Shown one piece after another: positions 53,026 through 64,000 of a DNA stretch of 64,000 nt. The stretch is taken from contig JBAGJB010000137.1 in NCBI GenBank assembly GCA_037577475.1, positions 291,501-355,500 of the forward strand, in the 5' to 3' direction. Position 1 is the first letter of the stretch. Every line of letters starts with the position of its first letter. Position numbers and translations under genes: made by a program. The notes under the pieces are model-generated. The model had not been told where the DNA came from. It did no database searches and saw only the letters and a program-made list of their open reading frames with translations. The stretch is from Chaunax sp. Z400 (taxonomy: Eukaryota > Chordata > Actinopteri > Lophiiformes > Chaunacidae).

Positions 53026-53643
53026 ATCCAGTTTCAAGAGCCTGCACCAACTGCTGGCCCTGCCCCTCAGATGGGAGATGAAAAAGCAGAGCGGGCTGGT
53101 AGAGGGCGGCAGAAGGGTGCTCCAGGACCCTTTCCTACAGAAGGTACAGTCAAACACAAAGTCATCCATTTGTTTCTTCTGTTAGATGATCTTGATCATT
53201 CCTGACTTTTGAAAATCTGGGAAAACGTTATTTAAAATGGGTGATGCACTTAAAAATGTATCATCATTAAGTTCATTGTCCACACCCTCTTGAGAAGTTA
53301 AGAATGGCAGTGCTTTGAAAAAGAGAAAATAGGCAAACACTGAACTTCATCAGGTCGTATCGACTCCACCTGCACTGCGAAGGTTAATTTTACTTACCAG
53401 GCACTAAAACATTCCCAACGCTTATCATATGTTTTCAGGACTATAACGGGGTTTTGATAGTCCTCATTTGTTTTTATCAGCTGTCACACAGATTTCAGCT
53501 GGATTTCAGCAGGTGAAGTTGGGAGAAAGAAGAGGACATCGCCGGGATTTTCATGATGTTGGGATTTTCACCAGGCAGACTATGGGGCATGTTAAGGACT
53601 CAAAGGCTGGTCTGTCTTAATTTGAAAATGACATACCCCCCCC

Positions 53644-53681
<38 letters not shown>

Positions 53682-56600
53682 GCAGTTGTACACTTTATAA
53701 TTAGTGGTGACAATTATAAGTCACTCTCTACAATTGTGTGTGAACTTCCTCAGGAACAAGTGGGCGAGCAATTCGGTTGACTGCAAACTACTTCCGCATC
53801 GTGTCCCGCCCTCAGTGGGTTCTGTATCAGGACCATGTTGGCTTCAGTCCAGAAATGGAGTCTCGTCGTCTGAGATGTGCCCTCCTCTTCCAGCATGATG
53901 AAGCACTTGGTGCAGCATGGTGCTTTGATGGAGCTTTGCTGTTTCTGCCACACAAATTGCACAACAAGGTAATGTGATAATTCAGGTGTTTAGAAGAACG
54001 TACAAAATGAAGATGCACAACTCGAAATATTGATTTGAAGAGAAAAAATAACAAATTGTGCTGTTAAATGTTTTATGACAGCTTGGGTTTTAGAAGATGA
54101 ATTGCTTGATCACTCTAGTGTGTGCGAGCTGTAGACTGGGTGTTGCACAAGGTTTGGTGTTTGTTGTGTAAATGTTGTTCCCTCCAGACAAATGTTGGTT
54201 TTCTTCCTTGTGCTCCAATGTCTGACCTGGTGTTTAGGAGACTGTCCTCCACAGTGAGACTAAGAATGGAGAGAAGGTTCAGATAACCGTCACCCTGACA
54301 AATGAACTCCCCCCCCTCTTCTCCAGTATGCCTTCAGTTTTACAACGTCATATTCAAAAGGTACATTTTCCAGTTTTCAGGTCTGTTAAAGAATAAGTAA
54401 CACTCCTTAAGTGCTGAACATGTCTTGTGACAAGTGTACTGTGGTTATGGATGGTGCATGTTTAAATAAAAGTAAATCTATGTAAATATGCATCATTAAA
54501 TGTGGTGAGAGCATTTTGGATCTCTGGAAACTTCTCTTAAATGATGTGTTTTCATTTCTACAGGATCCTGAGAATCCTCAACATGCAGCAAATTGGACGC
54601 AACTATTACAACCCCAGGGATCCACTCGAAGTCCCACAGCACAAGTAAATACATTTGCTTCTCCATTGTTTTCATTGTAAAGCTCTGGACTTGTAAAGCG
54701 TATTGTGAAAGTGGAATCCTCGGGTTGTCTAAAACAACCTGACAGTACAATATATAAACATTTTTATGTCATTACACCATTTTAAATATGTTGAGAATTT
54801 TTCACAACCAAAACTGCCCACAGTAGGTTGACCCTTTTCACCCTGGCCTCATGAAGTTCTTAATGAGGTCATTATGTTACACTAATCAACCAATACAACT
54901 GTGAAAACAACAGTACAGACATGATTCTGCAGCCTTCAGAAAAGCTCAATTTATGACCTTTAAAGCAGGGGTCAGGAGAGTCGAGCAGATTTCACTCCTC
55001 CCGACAGTCGGAGGAGAAATGTGGTCTGGAACTTTGGTTGGTTCTGATGTTCAGCCGAAGTTTGGTAGTTTGAGAAGTTTACAGATCCAGTTTACAGATC
55101 CAATCGCTTCCCGATTTACTCGTGGACGGTCGGAGCCGGCCCCAGTTTTCAAACGTGGTTGATTTTTAGGAGTTAAAATCTGAAAGATAAAAGTCAGTAT
55201 TTTCTGAGCAAGGTCTTAATAGCTAATGAGAGAGAAAGCTGCCAAGCAAACAGCAAACTAACGCTAGCTAGCATACTGCTGTTAAATGGTAAATGGACTG
55301 TACTTAAATAGAACCTTTCTAGTCTGACTGACCACTCAAAGCTTTACAACACAAGCCAGCACAGAACAGATACTGGGAGCAATTTGGGGTTCAGTATCTT
55401 GCCCAAGGACACTTCGACATGAAGACAGCAGGGACTGGGGATCGAACCACCGCCCTGCTGATAAGTGGACGACCGCTCTACCGCTGAGCCACAGCCGCTC
55501 AGTTGACCAACGTTAAACCTCCATTTCTCGCTGAAGGACAGACGGCTGCTGTTTCTTCTTTTCCTGTTTTCTCAATGCAAAGTAGGCCGACTGTTGTCTT
55601 CCTCAGTCATTTTGTTGGCATTGCACAGCTGCTTCTCCATAGATCACGTGACGTGGTGCATTCATTGTTCCCTCAGACACGAGAATCTTGATGAAATCCC
55701 TTAGCTTGTGATGCTCCGTTATTTTGGAATCTTGTATTGTGTGCATGTTTAACATTTGAGAAAAGATAATCTGTGGAGATCCTTCTGTCTCTCTTTATAC
55801 CCATTGGTTGTGATTTTAAATCTCCTGTAGTGTGAGCCCAGCTTAATGAACCCACTTTGGTACTGTATGAGATATGAGGTCTGTACTACCTGATGGTTTG
55901 CTATCCTCTAAGTACTAGATAATGTGAAGAACAATGTTGAAGGGGTTTCTGATTTTGAGGAGTTGTCTTGGTGTTTTAAGGCTAAATCTATTGTCCTTAC
56001 GGACAGGTTTTAACCCTGTGAGAAGCTGTAGCAGAGCTCTGAACTTGTGTTCATGATGGGAAAGAAACTGTTTCTTTCAAACGAGCCTGTCCCCTCTGTT
56101 CTAGACTGACTATATGGCCGGGCTACAGCACCACCATCTTGCATTATGAGACGTCCATCATGATGTGTACCGACGTGAGCCACAAGGTGCTACGTAGCGA
56201 GACGGTCCTCGACTTCATGATCAACCTGAGGCAGCAGTGTGGAGGTCAACGCTTCGTTGAGACCTGCACCAAGGAGCTCGTTGGACTTATAGTCCTCACT
56301 AAGTAGGAACCACACGTCTCTCGCTCTGTTGGATTAGTATGTAGAAGTCTTTGTAGGCCTGTCGCAGTAACACCTGATATGTCAGATCAGATGTCCCACA
56401 AAGAATTGTGTAGATCATGATAGAGATGCAGAAAAAGAGGAATGAGAATCAGAATAAAAATAAAGTGAGGATGAAGAGAGATTATTAAATTTGAAATAAG
56501 AATATGATACACAGAATATATTAATTCAAGCAAAACACAACATTTAAAAGTAGTGCAGCAGCGCAAATGAGTTTCAAGCCTGTTGGAAAGTAATAGCTAG

Positions 56601-59600
56601 TTAAATGCTAAAGATAAGAGAAGTTTTCTTCTGTTGGTTCACGTCTATATATCGATAAGTTGGTAACTTATATAATCATCGTGGCCTACAGGTCTACATC
56701 TTCATGTGTTCATCAGCTCTACATTTGTCATCCCTTTCAATGTGCCTTCATGTAACATCACCTCATTTCATACCTGTGGTAGACATTCACTCTTCTCTTG
56801 CTGCCTCAATTATTCAGGTACAACAACAAAACCTACAGGATCGATGATATTGCCTGGGATCACACTCCCAACAACACATTCAAGAAGGGAGACTCTGACA
56901 TCTCCTTCAAGAACTATTTCAAGAATGTAAGTGTTATGCATTCACACGTACTGAGGGGTGAATGTGTTGGCGATCCAAAACCCTTGGTTTCATCTACTGA
57001 AAATATATGAAATGACCTATTTCCAGTATATAGGTCATTTCTTATTCCAGTAATTGTTGCAAACACTGCTCTGTTAATTTCATCATCAGCTGAATATTTT
57101 ATTAAGTCATCCCAAAACTTTGATCAACACCAATGTGGAACTGAATGACATTGCATGAATGAAGTGTACTTACTTAAAACGACAGCATTTAGGCAGACAT
57201 TCAACAGCAGCTGGTGCATTTACAGGTGGGACATACCACAGGATCTCTGTTTCTGCACTTCACGTGTGATTGTCTGTCGACAGTAGGGGTCGAGTGAGGG
57301 GAGATTGTCTGCTAGCTAATCCATTTCAGATGGCGTCGTTTTCTCTGACCAAAAAAAAGAAGAAGCATGTTCATTTAGGTGGCAGTATGTCTTTGCAGCT
57401 TGACTGGGCAAAGTCTGTTAGAGGAACACAACGTGTTTGTGTGTGAGAGGGCGAGCCAGCAAGAGGAGGCGCACAGCTTCAAAATGGAGAATAAACACAA
57501 ATATGTTACGGACAATGTTTCCAGTGTGGCGGGACAGCACAAATAAATGTATGTATGGGAAAAAGCTCTTTGTTTTTGGAAAGCTCTCTTTTGTATTTGT
57601 AGAGCACAAGGCCATTCAAAGCATTCTACATAAAGTATAAAAGGCATAAATGCAACCTAGAGAAAATCTAAATCATGATAAAGGAAGAAATGAAACTAGA
57701 AATGCAACAGTAAATGGACTCAAACTCCTTCAGTTTAAGGTGAATACTTGTAAGAGAGAGCGCAGTGTTTGGCTGTGTGATATTACCCTTATTCATGAAC
57801 ATGTTGATGCTTTCTCTTCTAAGCAATATGGCCTGGACATCACTGATGGGAACCAGGTGCTGCTGGTCAGCCATGTGAAGAGGTTCAGTCCTGCTGGAGC
57901 TCCTCCTCCTGGCCCTGCCATGCTCATCCCAGAGCTGTGCTACTTAACAGGTTACATCTTATTCTGCACTTTACCTGCTGACATTACAGACATTTATTGC
58001 TTCCTTTGTAACATCTGTATCAAAAGTATAAGAGGTTATTTCTCACACATGGGTCATGTCAGAGTTTTGATGCGTACAATCTGTAGACGGGCCTTAAGAC
58101 GGTTCTGTGGTTCTAGGTGACAGAACCTCTTAGTCTGGTATCAACTTCAAATGGAATCTGGTTGTTTGACAGGCTTGACTGATAAGATGCGAAGTGACTT
58201 CAACATCACGAAGGACTTGGGCTTCCACACCAGACTGAACCCAGAGCAGAGGGAGGGACGCCTCAAAAGATTTGTCACAAATATACAGAGGTAGGGGATG
58301 ATCGCCTACTTAATCAATGCATCCTGTTTTATCTGTTCACGTGTGGCCAGAAATGCAGCAGTAGCCCTTTAAATGAGCTCAGATTGGGCCCGAGCAGACG
58401 CAGCAGTGTACGACCAGTCATCCAGTCAACACTTGGAAGCATAGAAGTGTGTTCAAGGCCTAGAAAATCCTGATGACTAGTTTGTCCTTGGATGGTAGAG
58501 TAGTTCACGTAAATAATAAAAGTGGATTATGATTAATCCTGCACACTCTTCTCTCTCCCCTTCCTTCGTCTTCTGGGCTATTCTTCTCTGTTGGCCGGGG
58601 TTCTGCTCTGGCGTGCGGCGTGGGTAATCGCTGGTTCAATACTGTTGTTTTTAAAAAATATATATTAAAAGACGACCTTTAACAGTTACAGTGCAGATGG
58701 AAGATGGTTTCTTTTATTTAGTGGTACTGTTCTCCCAGAGGACGATGAAGCTGTAGCTCATACACAACTTGGATATGCTGTTCCAGGTCACACTGATAAA
58801 GTTGATATAACGTCCAAAAATAGACGTATAAAAAACTGTCATTCTTACTCAAATGGGGACGTCCAGAAGACGTGACCAATGTCAGGAAATCATGTATTTT
58901 TGATGTGTTGTGTTTTGTCACAACTGATATTATATTTCGATCTCTTTTCCACACCCAGGATTAGTGTGACTGGGGGGGAGAGGGGAGAGTAGTCGTAGAG
59001 AGGGTGAGCGATAAGCGAGGCCATTAATATTACAATGTGACAGTGTGAGTTTCATTTAGATAATAATTGCAGAATTATCATCATTTAGTTGGATCTTACA
59101 TTCCGTTTTTCTTTTTTCATTTTGATAATAATTGACACTTTATGATATCGTCCAGATCACGTCAGTAATGAAAGGGGGTTATGATTAATCTTGCACACTC
59201 TTCTCTCTTCCCTTCCTTCGTCTTCCTGTTCTGACAGAGACCGTGTGCTTCACACATGCTTTAGAGTATTCTTCTCTATGGGCTGGGGTTCTGGTTCGAT
59301 AGCGGGGGGGTTTTGTTTTGTTTTTTATTAAAAGACCACCTTTTACAATTAGAGTGCAGATGGAAGATGGTTTCTTTTATTTAGTGGTACTGTTCTTCCA
59401 ATCTGTTACGAGGATGATGAAGCTGTAGCACATACACAACATGGATCTGTCCCAGGCCATGCTGATAAAGTATCCAAAAATAGACGTATAAACACCTGTC
59501 ATTCTTACTCAAATGGGGACGTCCAGAAGACGTTACAGATGTCCAGAAATCATGTATTTTTGACGTGATCTAGACGATGGTTTGCTCTGGGATAAGTTTC

Positions 59601-62600
59601 GGGTGTCATATGTCACCAAAAGGAGGAAATGTGTCAAGATGCGGCCCTGTAATGCACAAATCAGCCTTTAAACAACGTTATAACAAGCTATTTGTCCAGA
59701 GACAGCAGATACACAGGCTAGATGTGTGTTTTTGTTATGAAGTCGATAATACATATTTGAAATGGCAGCAAACTAACTGGATCTTACATTCTGTTTTTCT
59801 TTTTTGGTTTTGATAATAATTGACAGCCTGTAGTACCAATGGTGTAAAAATAAAGTTTGCTTTGATTCAGGCTACCGACTGGAATCAATGAGACCTTATT
59901 TTGTTATCATTTAGTTGGATCTTACAGTATGCAGTTTGGATCTCTTTACCACACCCAGGATTAGTGTGACAATAGTGGAATGTGTGGGGAAGGTATGATT
60001 TACTGATTGCTGCTAGTGTCACTACAAATGAGAAGCAATTCACACATACAGTTAGGGTGACTAGATGTCCTGCTTTGTGCGGGACCGCACAGCATTTTGA
60101 TCCCTTGTCCCGCATCCCGCATTTTGAGTAGCTCAGGACAGACGTTTTCTAAAATCGGGCTTTTATCCAATGGCTGTGAAGAAAGCTAGGAGGCCTTTCA
60201 ACATGGGGCGGGGTTTGTGTGTGGGGCTGTCAATCCAATTACACACACATGGGTCAAGCGCAGGTAAACCTGTCACCGTCTATGATGCCTTAGAGTTAAA
60301 AACACCAGTGGACCAACTCCAAAGTGACAAAAACACACACAACATTTTTCTGTGGCTTCAGGTTTTGTTTCGTCATATTTTATTCTATGCCTACATTTTT
60401 ATGAAATGCAGTCGTTTAATTTGGGATAGGAGGGTTGAAAGACTTGATGTGAATAATGCCTACTGCTTTTTTTTTAGTATATGGGTCTATTATCTTCAGT
60501 GTATGGGTCCACATGTCAAGTGTGAATAACTTTAATATTATATCAGTCATGTGTTAATACCTGTTGTAGGAGAAAATATAGGTAGGATCAGACTTTGAAT
60601 GCATGAATGTTCCTTGATCTAAATGTGTTACTTTTCTTTTTTAGGACATACTATGGGCTCGCCCTCACTATTATATGCCCACATGATCTACACCTTTTTA
60701 AAACACCAGTAGAATACTTCAAAGAATAGATCCCCACGTCAACAACCTGTCTGCTGTGTTTTATTGTGCTGAGTTTGGTCAGATTCACTGTTGATAAAAC
60801 ATGAAAAACAACTACTTTCAAAAGTTATAGAAATAGAGAGAAATAGGAGAAATAGGAGTACAAGCAGACTATCACACAATACAATAAGTAGAGTGAAACT
60901 TAATACGATAACAAAAGTATGTTAAAGTTTTAAACATGCTACGGTCCTTACCTGTAACCTGCGTAATATATTGTTTATTTTGTAAGTTAGATGGACATCA
61001 TTTTAAATTTCAGGCTTTCCACATTGTCCCACATTTGGTTCGTTGGGATCGCTGGGATCGTTGGAAATAATGATCCCATGTTATACCTTATGTGTTATCC
61101 TCAGTATTCATCTATATTTGTGTGTTTATATGAATTTTTACCCAATAAATTCAATCAATCAAAGACACGAGCGGCTTTCTTGCTACTGGTTTATTGGAAA
61201 GCTTCTTCTCTCCAAATCCGTGAAAACTGAAGGCAGTAAACAAGAAAATACAAATCTCACTTGTATCTTGTTTGAGGTTGTGTAAACAACAATACACAGC
61301 TTCACACATGTGTGAGTTTAACTGGCAAACAGCTTGTGGGTGTATCACTGTAAGGAATGACACCTAGCGTGTACTGCTACCAAGTGCAGCAAACAGCCCC
61401 CCTTCTTTGCAGCAGGGGCAACCATTGCTCTACTGCAGCAGCAAATGAATGTAGTGACATCTGTATCTATTTCCTTCTGTGTCTGGAACTGAAATATCAG
61501 TTAAGATGCAGAGGAAAGTAAAATTAGGACATGAAGATAAGAATCTGGATGAAGAAACTTCACCCACTCACTTTGGTTTGTCATGACGATGAGCAGAAGA
61601 TGCCTGAACTGTCTTTCTCTCAACTCTTCATTTAATAGGAAACAATCATGAGTAAAACAACCTCTTAAATTGTTCCAATAGGGCGCTGCTGTTCAAAGAT
61701 TTAAGGAGTCTGTTTATTAAAAACCTTGCCTGTATTTAATTTAGAGTAAAATAAATGGCTTTTTAATCATTAACAAACATTTTCATGACTGCCTCCTCCT
61801 TCCTGTCATTGATCACGAGGCTCTTCACCGTTTTACCTAGAAGTTGTCCTCAGCTTTTGCATTTAGTGTGTTTATATGCACAGAAGTGAAAATGCTAACT
61901 GTTCTGTCAACTTCTTCAGGTGGTTTAATTCCAAGCTTCAATTTAAATCCTGAAATTTGTTTCACAGGCACGCTGATGCTCAGGCTGAGTTGGATAAGTG
62001 GGGACTCAGCTTTGATAAGGAACTCCTCAATGTGACCGGCAGAGTCCTCCCACAGGAGAGGCTTTTCCAGGGTCCAAGATCGGTATGGGATTCTTCTGGT
62101 TGCTTAAATTTGTTATTATGGAATGAATTAAATAGATTCATTCATGTGATCTTAATTAAGAGTTGTTAATGTAGTTATTTGTGTCACCCAGTATGACTAC
62201 CACCCCGTAACAGCTGACTGGGCCAGAGAGATGAGTGGGGTGCCTCTGATTAGTGCTCCGCCGCTGGAAAACTGGATCCTGTTTTACACCCGTCGCAACA
62301 GCGGTGAAGCCCAGGCCCTCCTGCAGACCCTCCGTAGAGTGAGCGAGCCTCTGGGTGTCCGCATGCAGACAGCTGTCATGTGAGTTCTAACATTTAACAT
62401 CCTTCAGTCAAAAACCGGGTTTCTGCACCGCCTGTGATAAGAGAAGTGAAATTAGTCACAATGGTTCCCTGAATGTTGACCCTTCGTCTGCATCAACACA
62501 TTTGTGTGATTTGTGGACCATCGTTCAGAAAACATTTAATTAATTCAGTTGCCACTTTATTTTGTACAGCTAGCTAAAAAAATAAACCAGTCTGTCCTTT

Positions 62601-63659
62601 TGATTCAGGGTCGAGTATGAGGATCATCAGGGGTCTCTCCTCAGAGCCCTGCAGCACAATGTTGGACCCCAAACACAGATGGTTAGTGTCTGAATACATG
62701 GAACACAAACACAGAAACGCAGTTCGCCTCCACAAGTTTTAGATTTGTTACTGTTTCATCGGTGCATTGTCGCCACGCTTGCACGTATGAGACTAGTCAT
62801 TTGTGTTTGTCAGGTGGTGGTGGTCCTCTCCAGCAACAGGAAGGACAAGTACGACAGCGTCAAGAAGTACCTCTGTGTGGACTGCCCCATTCCCAGCCAG
62901 TGTGTGCTGTCCCGTACTCTGAATCGAGCCGGGGCTCTCATGACTGTGGCTACCAAGATTGTACTGCAGATGGCTTGTAAGATGGGAGGAGAGCTCTGGA
63001 GTGTGGAAATCCCCGTAAGTCATGCACACACCAATTGATTAGTTGATTATATTCTTTAAAAGTTGAGGTGTGTTATGGGAAAACGAGTTCTCAGGTGGAT
63101 TGAGGTGTCTTGAAGCACATGGAGAATGAATGGTCCATAGTCAGCATGCCTCTCCCTCCCTCCCTTTCTGGGGAGCACAGAACATTTAAAGAGAAATCAA
63201 AATAAATCCATAAATACTGTAGTACTACACACACGGCCAGTATCCAAGAAAGAATTTAATCAATAGTTTTTTCAGAAAACCCAAAGAAGAATGATTTGGG
63301 TTTGTCAAACACTGTGGGTATGGGAACTGACAAACGCTAATGACATTTGGTGCACATAAATGATGTGCTGGTGCACCAGTGCAGCCAGTGTAGAAAGCTG
63401 AAGAACAGGAGAGGCAGACGGTGTCCATGAAAGTTTTGAGTCCGTTCAGAAGGTCGGGGTAAAGACCCAAAGGTTTACAAAAATGAAAACTGATTTGGTG
63501 TTTGTCACAGAACTAGAACGTGTTGTATTTTAACGTGTCCCACCTGTTTGTGCAGCTCAAACATCTGATGATTGTGGGCATCGACTGCTACCATGACATT
63601 ACAGCTGGAAAAAGGTCCATCGGAGCGCTGGTGGCCAGCCTCAACCCGACCATGAGCAG
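53026..63659 (+). CDS. piwil1: piwil1-like PIWI-clade Argonaute, 3'-partial, one apparent frameshift
   Basis: PIWIL1 binds piRNAs and silences transposons in the germ line. Fourteen exons: 53026-53143, 53481-53609, 53754-53968, 54238-54360, 54564-54644, 56105-56302, 56818-56926, 57824-57950, 58173-58290, 61968-62082, 62192-62379, 62609-62681, 62814-63014, 63556-63659, all GT-AG with matching phases. About 632 of some 860 residues are visible. Order: N-terminal segment (RRDFHDVGIFTRQTMGHVK), PAZ (ITVTLTNELPP, IGRNYYNPRDP, YNNKTYRIDD), MID with the 5'-phosphate pocket (KYDSVKKYLC, PSQCV, ATKI), and the start of PIWI with the first catalytic Asp (VGIDCYHD). The exon 54238-54360 has an eight-C run (54309-54316) with one base too many for the family frame. 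The true N-terminus is uncertain; ATG 53071 is in frame. The remaining PIWI catalytic residues lie beyond the window. Confidence 0.9.
53646..53678. repeat. (CA)n microsatellite in piwil1-like intron
   Basis: About 16 uninterrupted CA units in the intron between exons 53481-53609 and 53754-53968. Confidence 0.95.
54645..56104 (+). other. piwil1-like intron containing a SINE
   Basis: A 1.46-kb intron between phase-2 borders (AA|A). Apart from the SINE at 55285-55500 nothing is recognised. Confidence 0.6.
55285..55500 (-). repeat. tRNA-headed SINE-like repeat, copy 2
   Basis: On the minus strand the head reads GTGGCTCAGCGGTAGAGCGG (matching a pol III A box, TGGCTCAGCGG) and then GGTGGTTCGATCCCC (B box), about 35 bp apart. 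The body matches 8745-9046, with an internal deletion. This is the better copy for recognising the tRNA origin. Confidence 0.82.
56927..57823 (+). other. piwil1-like intron, nothing else recognised
   Basis: There is a small local repeat AATGACCTATTTCCAGTATA/TATAGGTCATTTCTTATTCC (inverted, 57011-57045). The ORFs at 57375-57647 and 57650-58120 have no known domain apart from the real exon inside the latter. Confidence 0.5.
58535..59045 (+). repeat. Intronic duplicated segment, copy A
   Basis: Matches 59185-59575 in the same orientation: CACACTCTTCTCTCT...CCTTCCTTCGTCTTC, GTGCAGATGGAAGATGG, TTTCTTTTATTTAGTGGTAC, CCAAAAATAGACGTATAAA, CTCAAATGGGGACGTCCAG. It lies in the 3.7-kb intron 58291-61967. 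Confidence 0.85.
59185..59575 (+). repeat. Intronic duplicated segment, copy B
   Basis: Diverged direct repeat of copy A with several small insertions and deletions. Further shared pieces (TTGGATCTTACATTC/TGTTTTTC near 59090 and 59780; CACACCCAGGATTAGTGTGA near 58952 and 59953) suggest a third partial round of duplication. Confidence 0.85.
59960..61967 (+). other. Remainder of the large piwil1-like intron
   Basis: No exon or RNA gene is seen. The segment near 61130-61160 (CCCAATAAATTCAATCAATCA) could be a retroposon tail. The 3.7-kb intron is by far the longest of the gene. Confidence 0.45.
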
Positions 63660-64000
63660 GTTAGCTTCTACAGCAGACAGCCTGTTCACACCTGGTGTTA
63701 GTATCTGTCCTGGTGAACCATCACAAGTAGCCAGCGGATCTCACCTCCCTGCTCTATATGCAAAGAAATATGTATGTAAAGAAATATGCAAATAAATATG
63801 TACATACAGAAATATGTACTTAAAGACAGACGCCATCTCTTACACAAAGAAAGAAATATGCAAATAAATATGTACGTAAAGAAATATGCAAAGAAATATG
63901 TACGTAAAGAAATATGCAAAGAAATATGTACGTAAAGACAGACACCATCTCTTACACAAAGACAGAAATGGCTTCATGTAGAACATTTACCAAACTAACA
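63660..64000 (+). repeat. Intron start with AAATATGCAAA/AAATATGTACG tandem repeats
   Basis: From about 63757 to 63930, units of roughly 12 + 12 bp (GAAATATGCAAA, TAAATATGTACG-type) recur, interrupted twice by a longer block ACAGACGCCATCTCTTACAC / ACAGACACCATCTCTTACAC about 120 bp apart. This indicates a higher-order repeat of about 120 bp. The window ends inside this intron. Confidence 0.8.

Noticed and set aside
55420..55500. Possible tRNA gene on the minus strand
   Set aside because: A and B boxes are present, but the sequence does not form a full cloverleaf by eye and continues into a repeated body shared with 8745-9046. It is the head of a SINE.

Overview
This window looks like teleost fish nuclear DNA. 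It has vertebrate genes with short exons and GT-AG introns, abundant CA/TG microsatellites, and a typical fish transposon mix (Tc1/mariner, PIF-Harbinger, hAT, DIRS1-like, L1/Tx1-type LINE, tRNA-headed SINE). All identifications come from reading the sequence and recalling protein families; no database search was run.

Layout. 1-3.2 kb: non-coding DNA with a dead Tc1-like transposon. 3.2-7.7 kb (+): a naa15-like gene (NatA auxiliary subunit) whose first recognisable exons jump straight to the last two, with about 535 central residues missing. 8.7-13.2 kb: a SINE and a two-gene Harbinger transposon. 13.5-20.1 kb (-): the last two exons of a malate synthase gene ending in the peroxisomal signal SKL. 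Its last intron is filled by a LINE fragment and a degenerate DIRS1-type retrotransposon, and a 31-bp minisatellite lies beyond its stop. 20.1-33.3 kb: gene-poor, with transposon relics. 33.3-38.1 kb (+): a compact complete nine-exon HIPK/DYRK-type kinase (463 aa) with a TATA promoter; its first intron carries a 2.1-kb compound TG minisatellite. 38.8-40.3 kb: an inverted repeat with two 764-bp arms and a 30-bp spacer. 40.4-50 kb: LINE and Tc1 relics, low-complexity DNA and unassigned sequence. 50.1-50.3 kb (-): an unidentified C-terminal exon-like ORF with an in-frame stop. 51.3-52.6 kb: a hAT insertion with a clear target duplication. 53.0-63.7 kb (+): fourteen exons of a piwil1-like Argonaute, running off the right edge, with an apparent one-base frameshift in an eight-C run.

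The genes do not form a pathway. NAA15 and malate synthase are convergent. The kinase and piwil1-like genes point right. The main points of interest are architectural: broken or exon-skipped genes beside repeats, a very large palindrome, and a piRNA-pathway gene in a transposon-rich neighbourhood. No convincing wholly new gene system was found.
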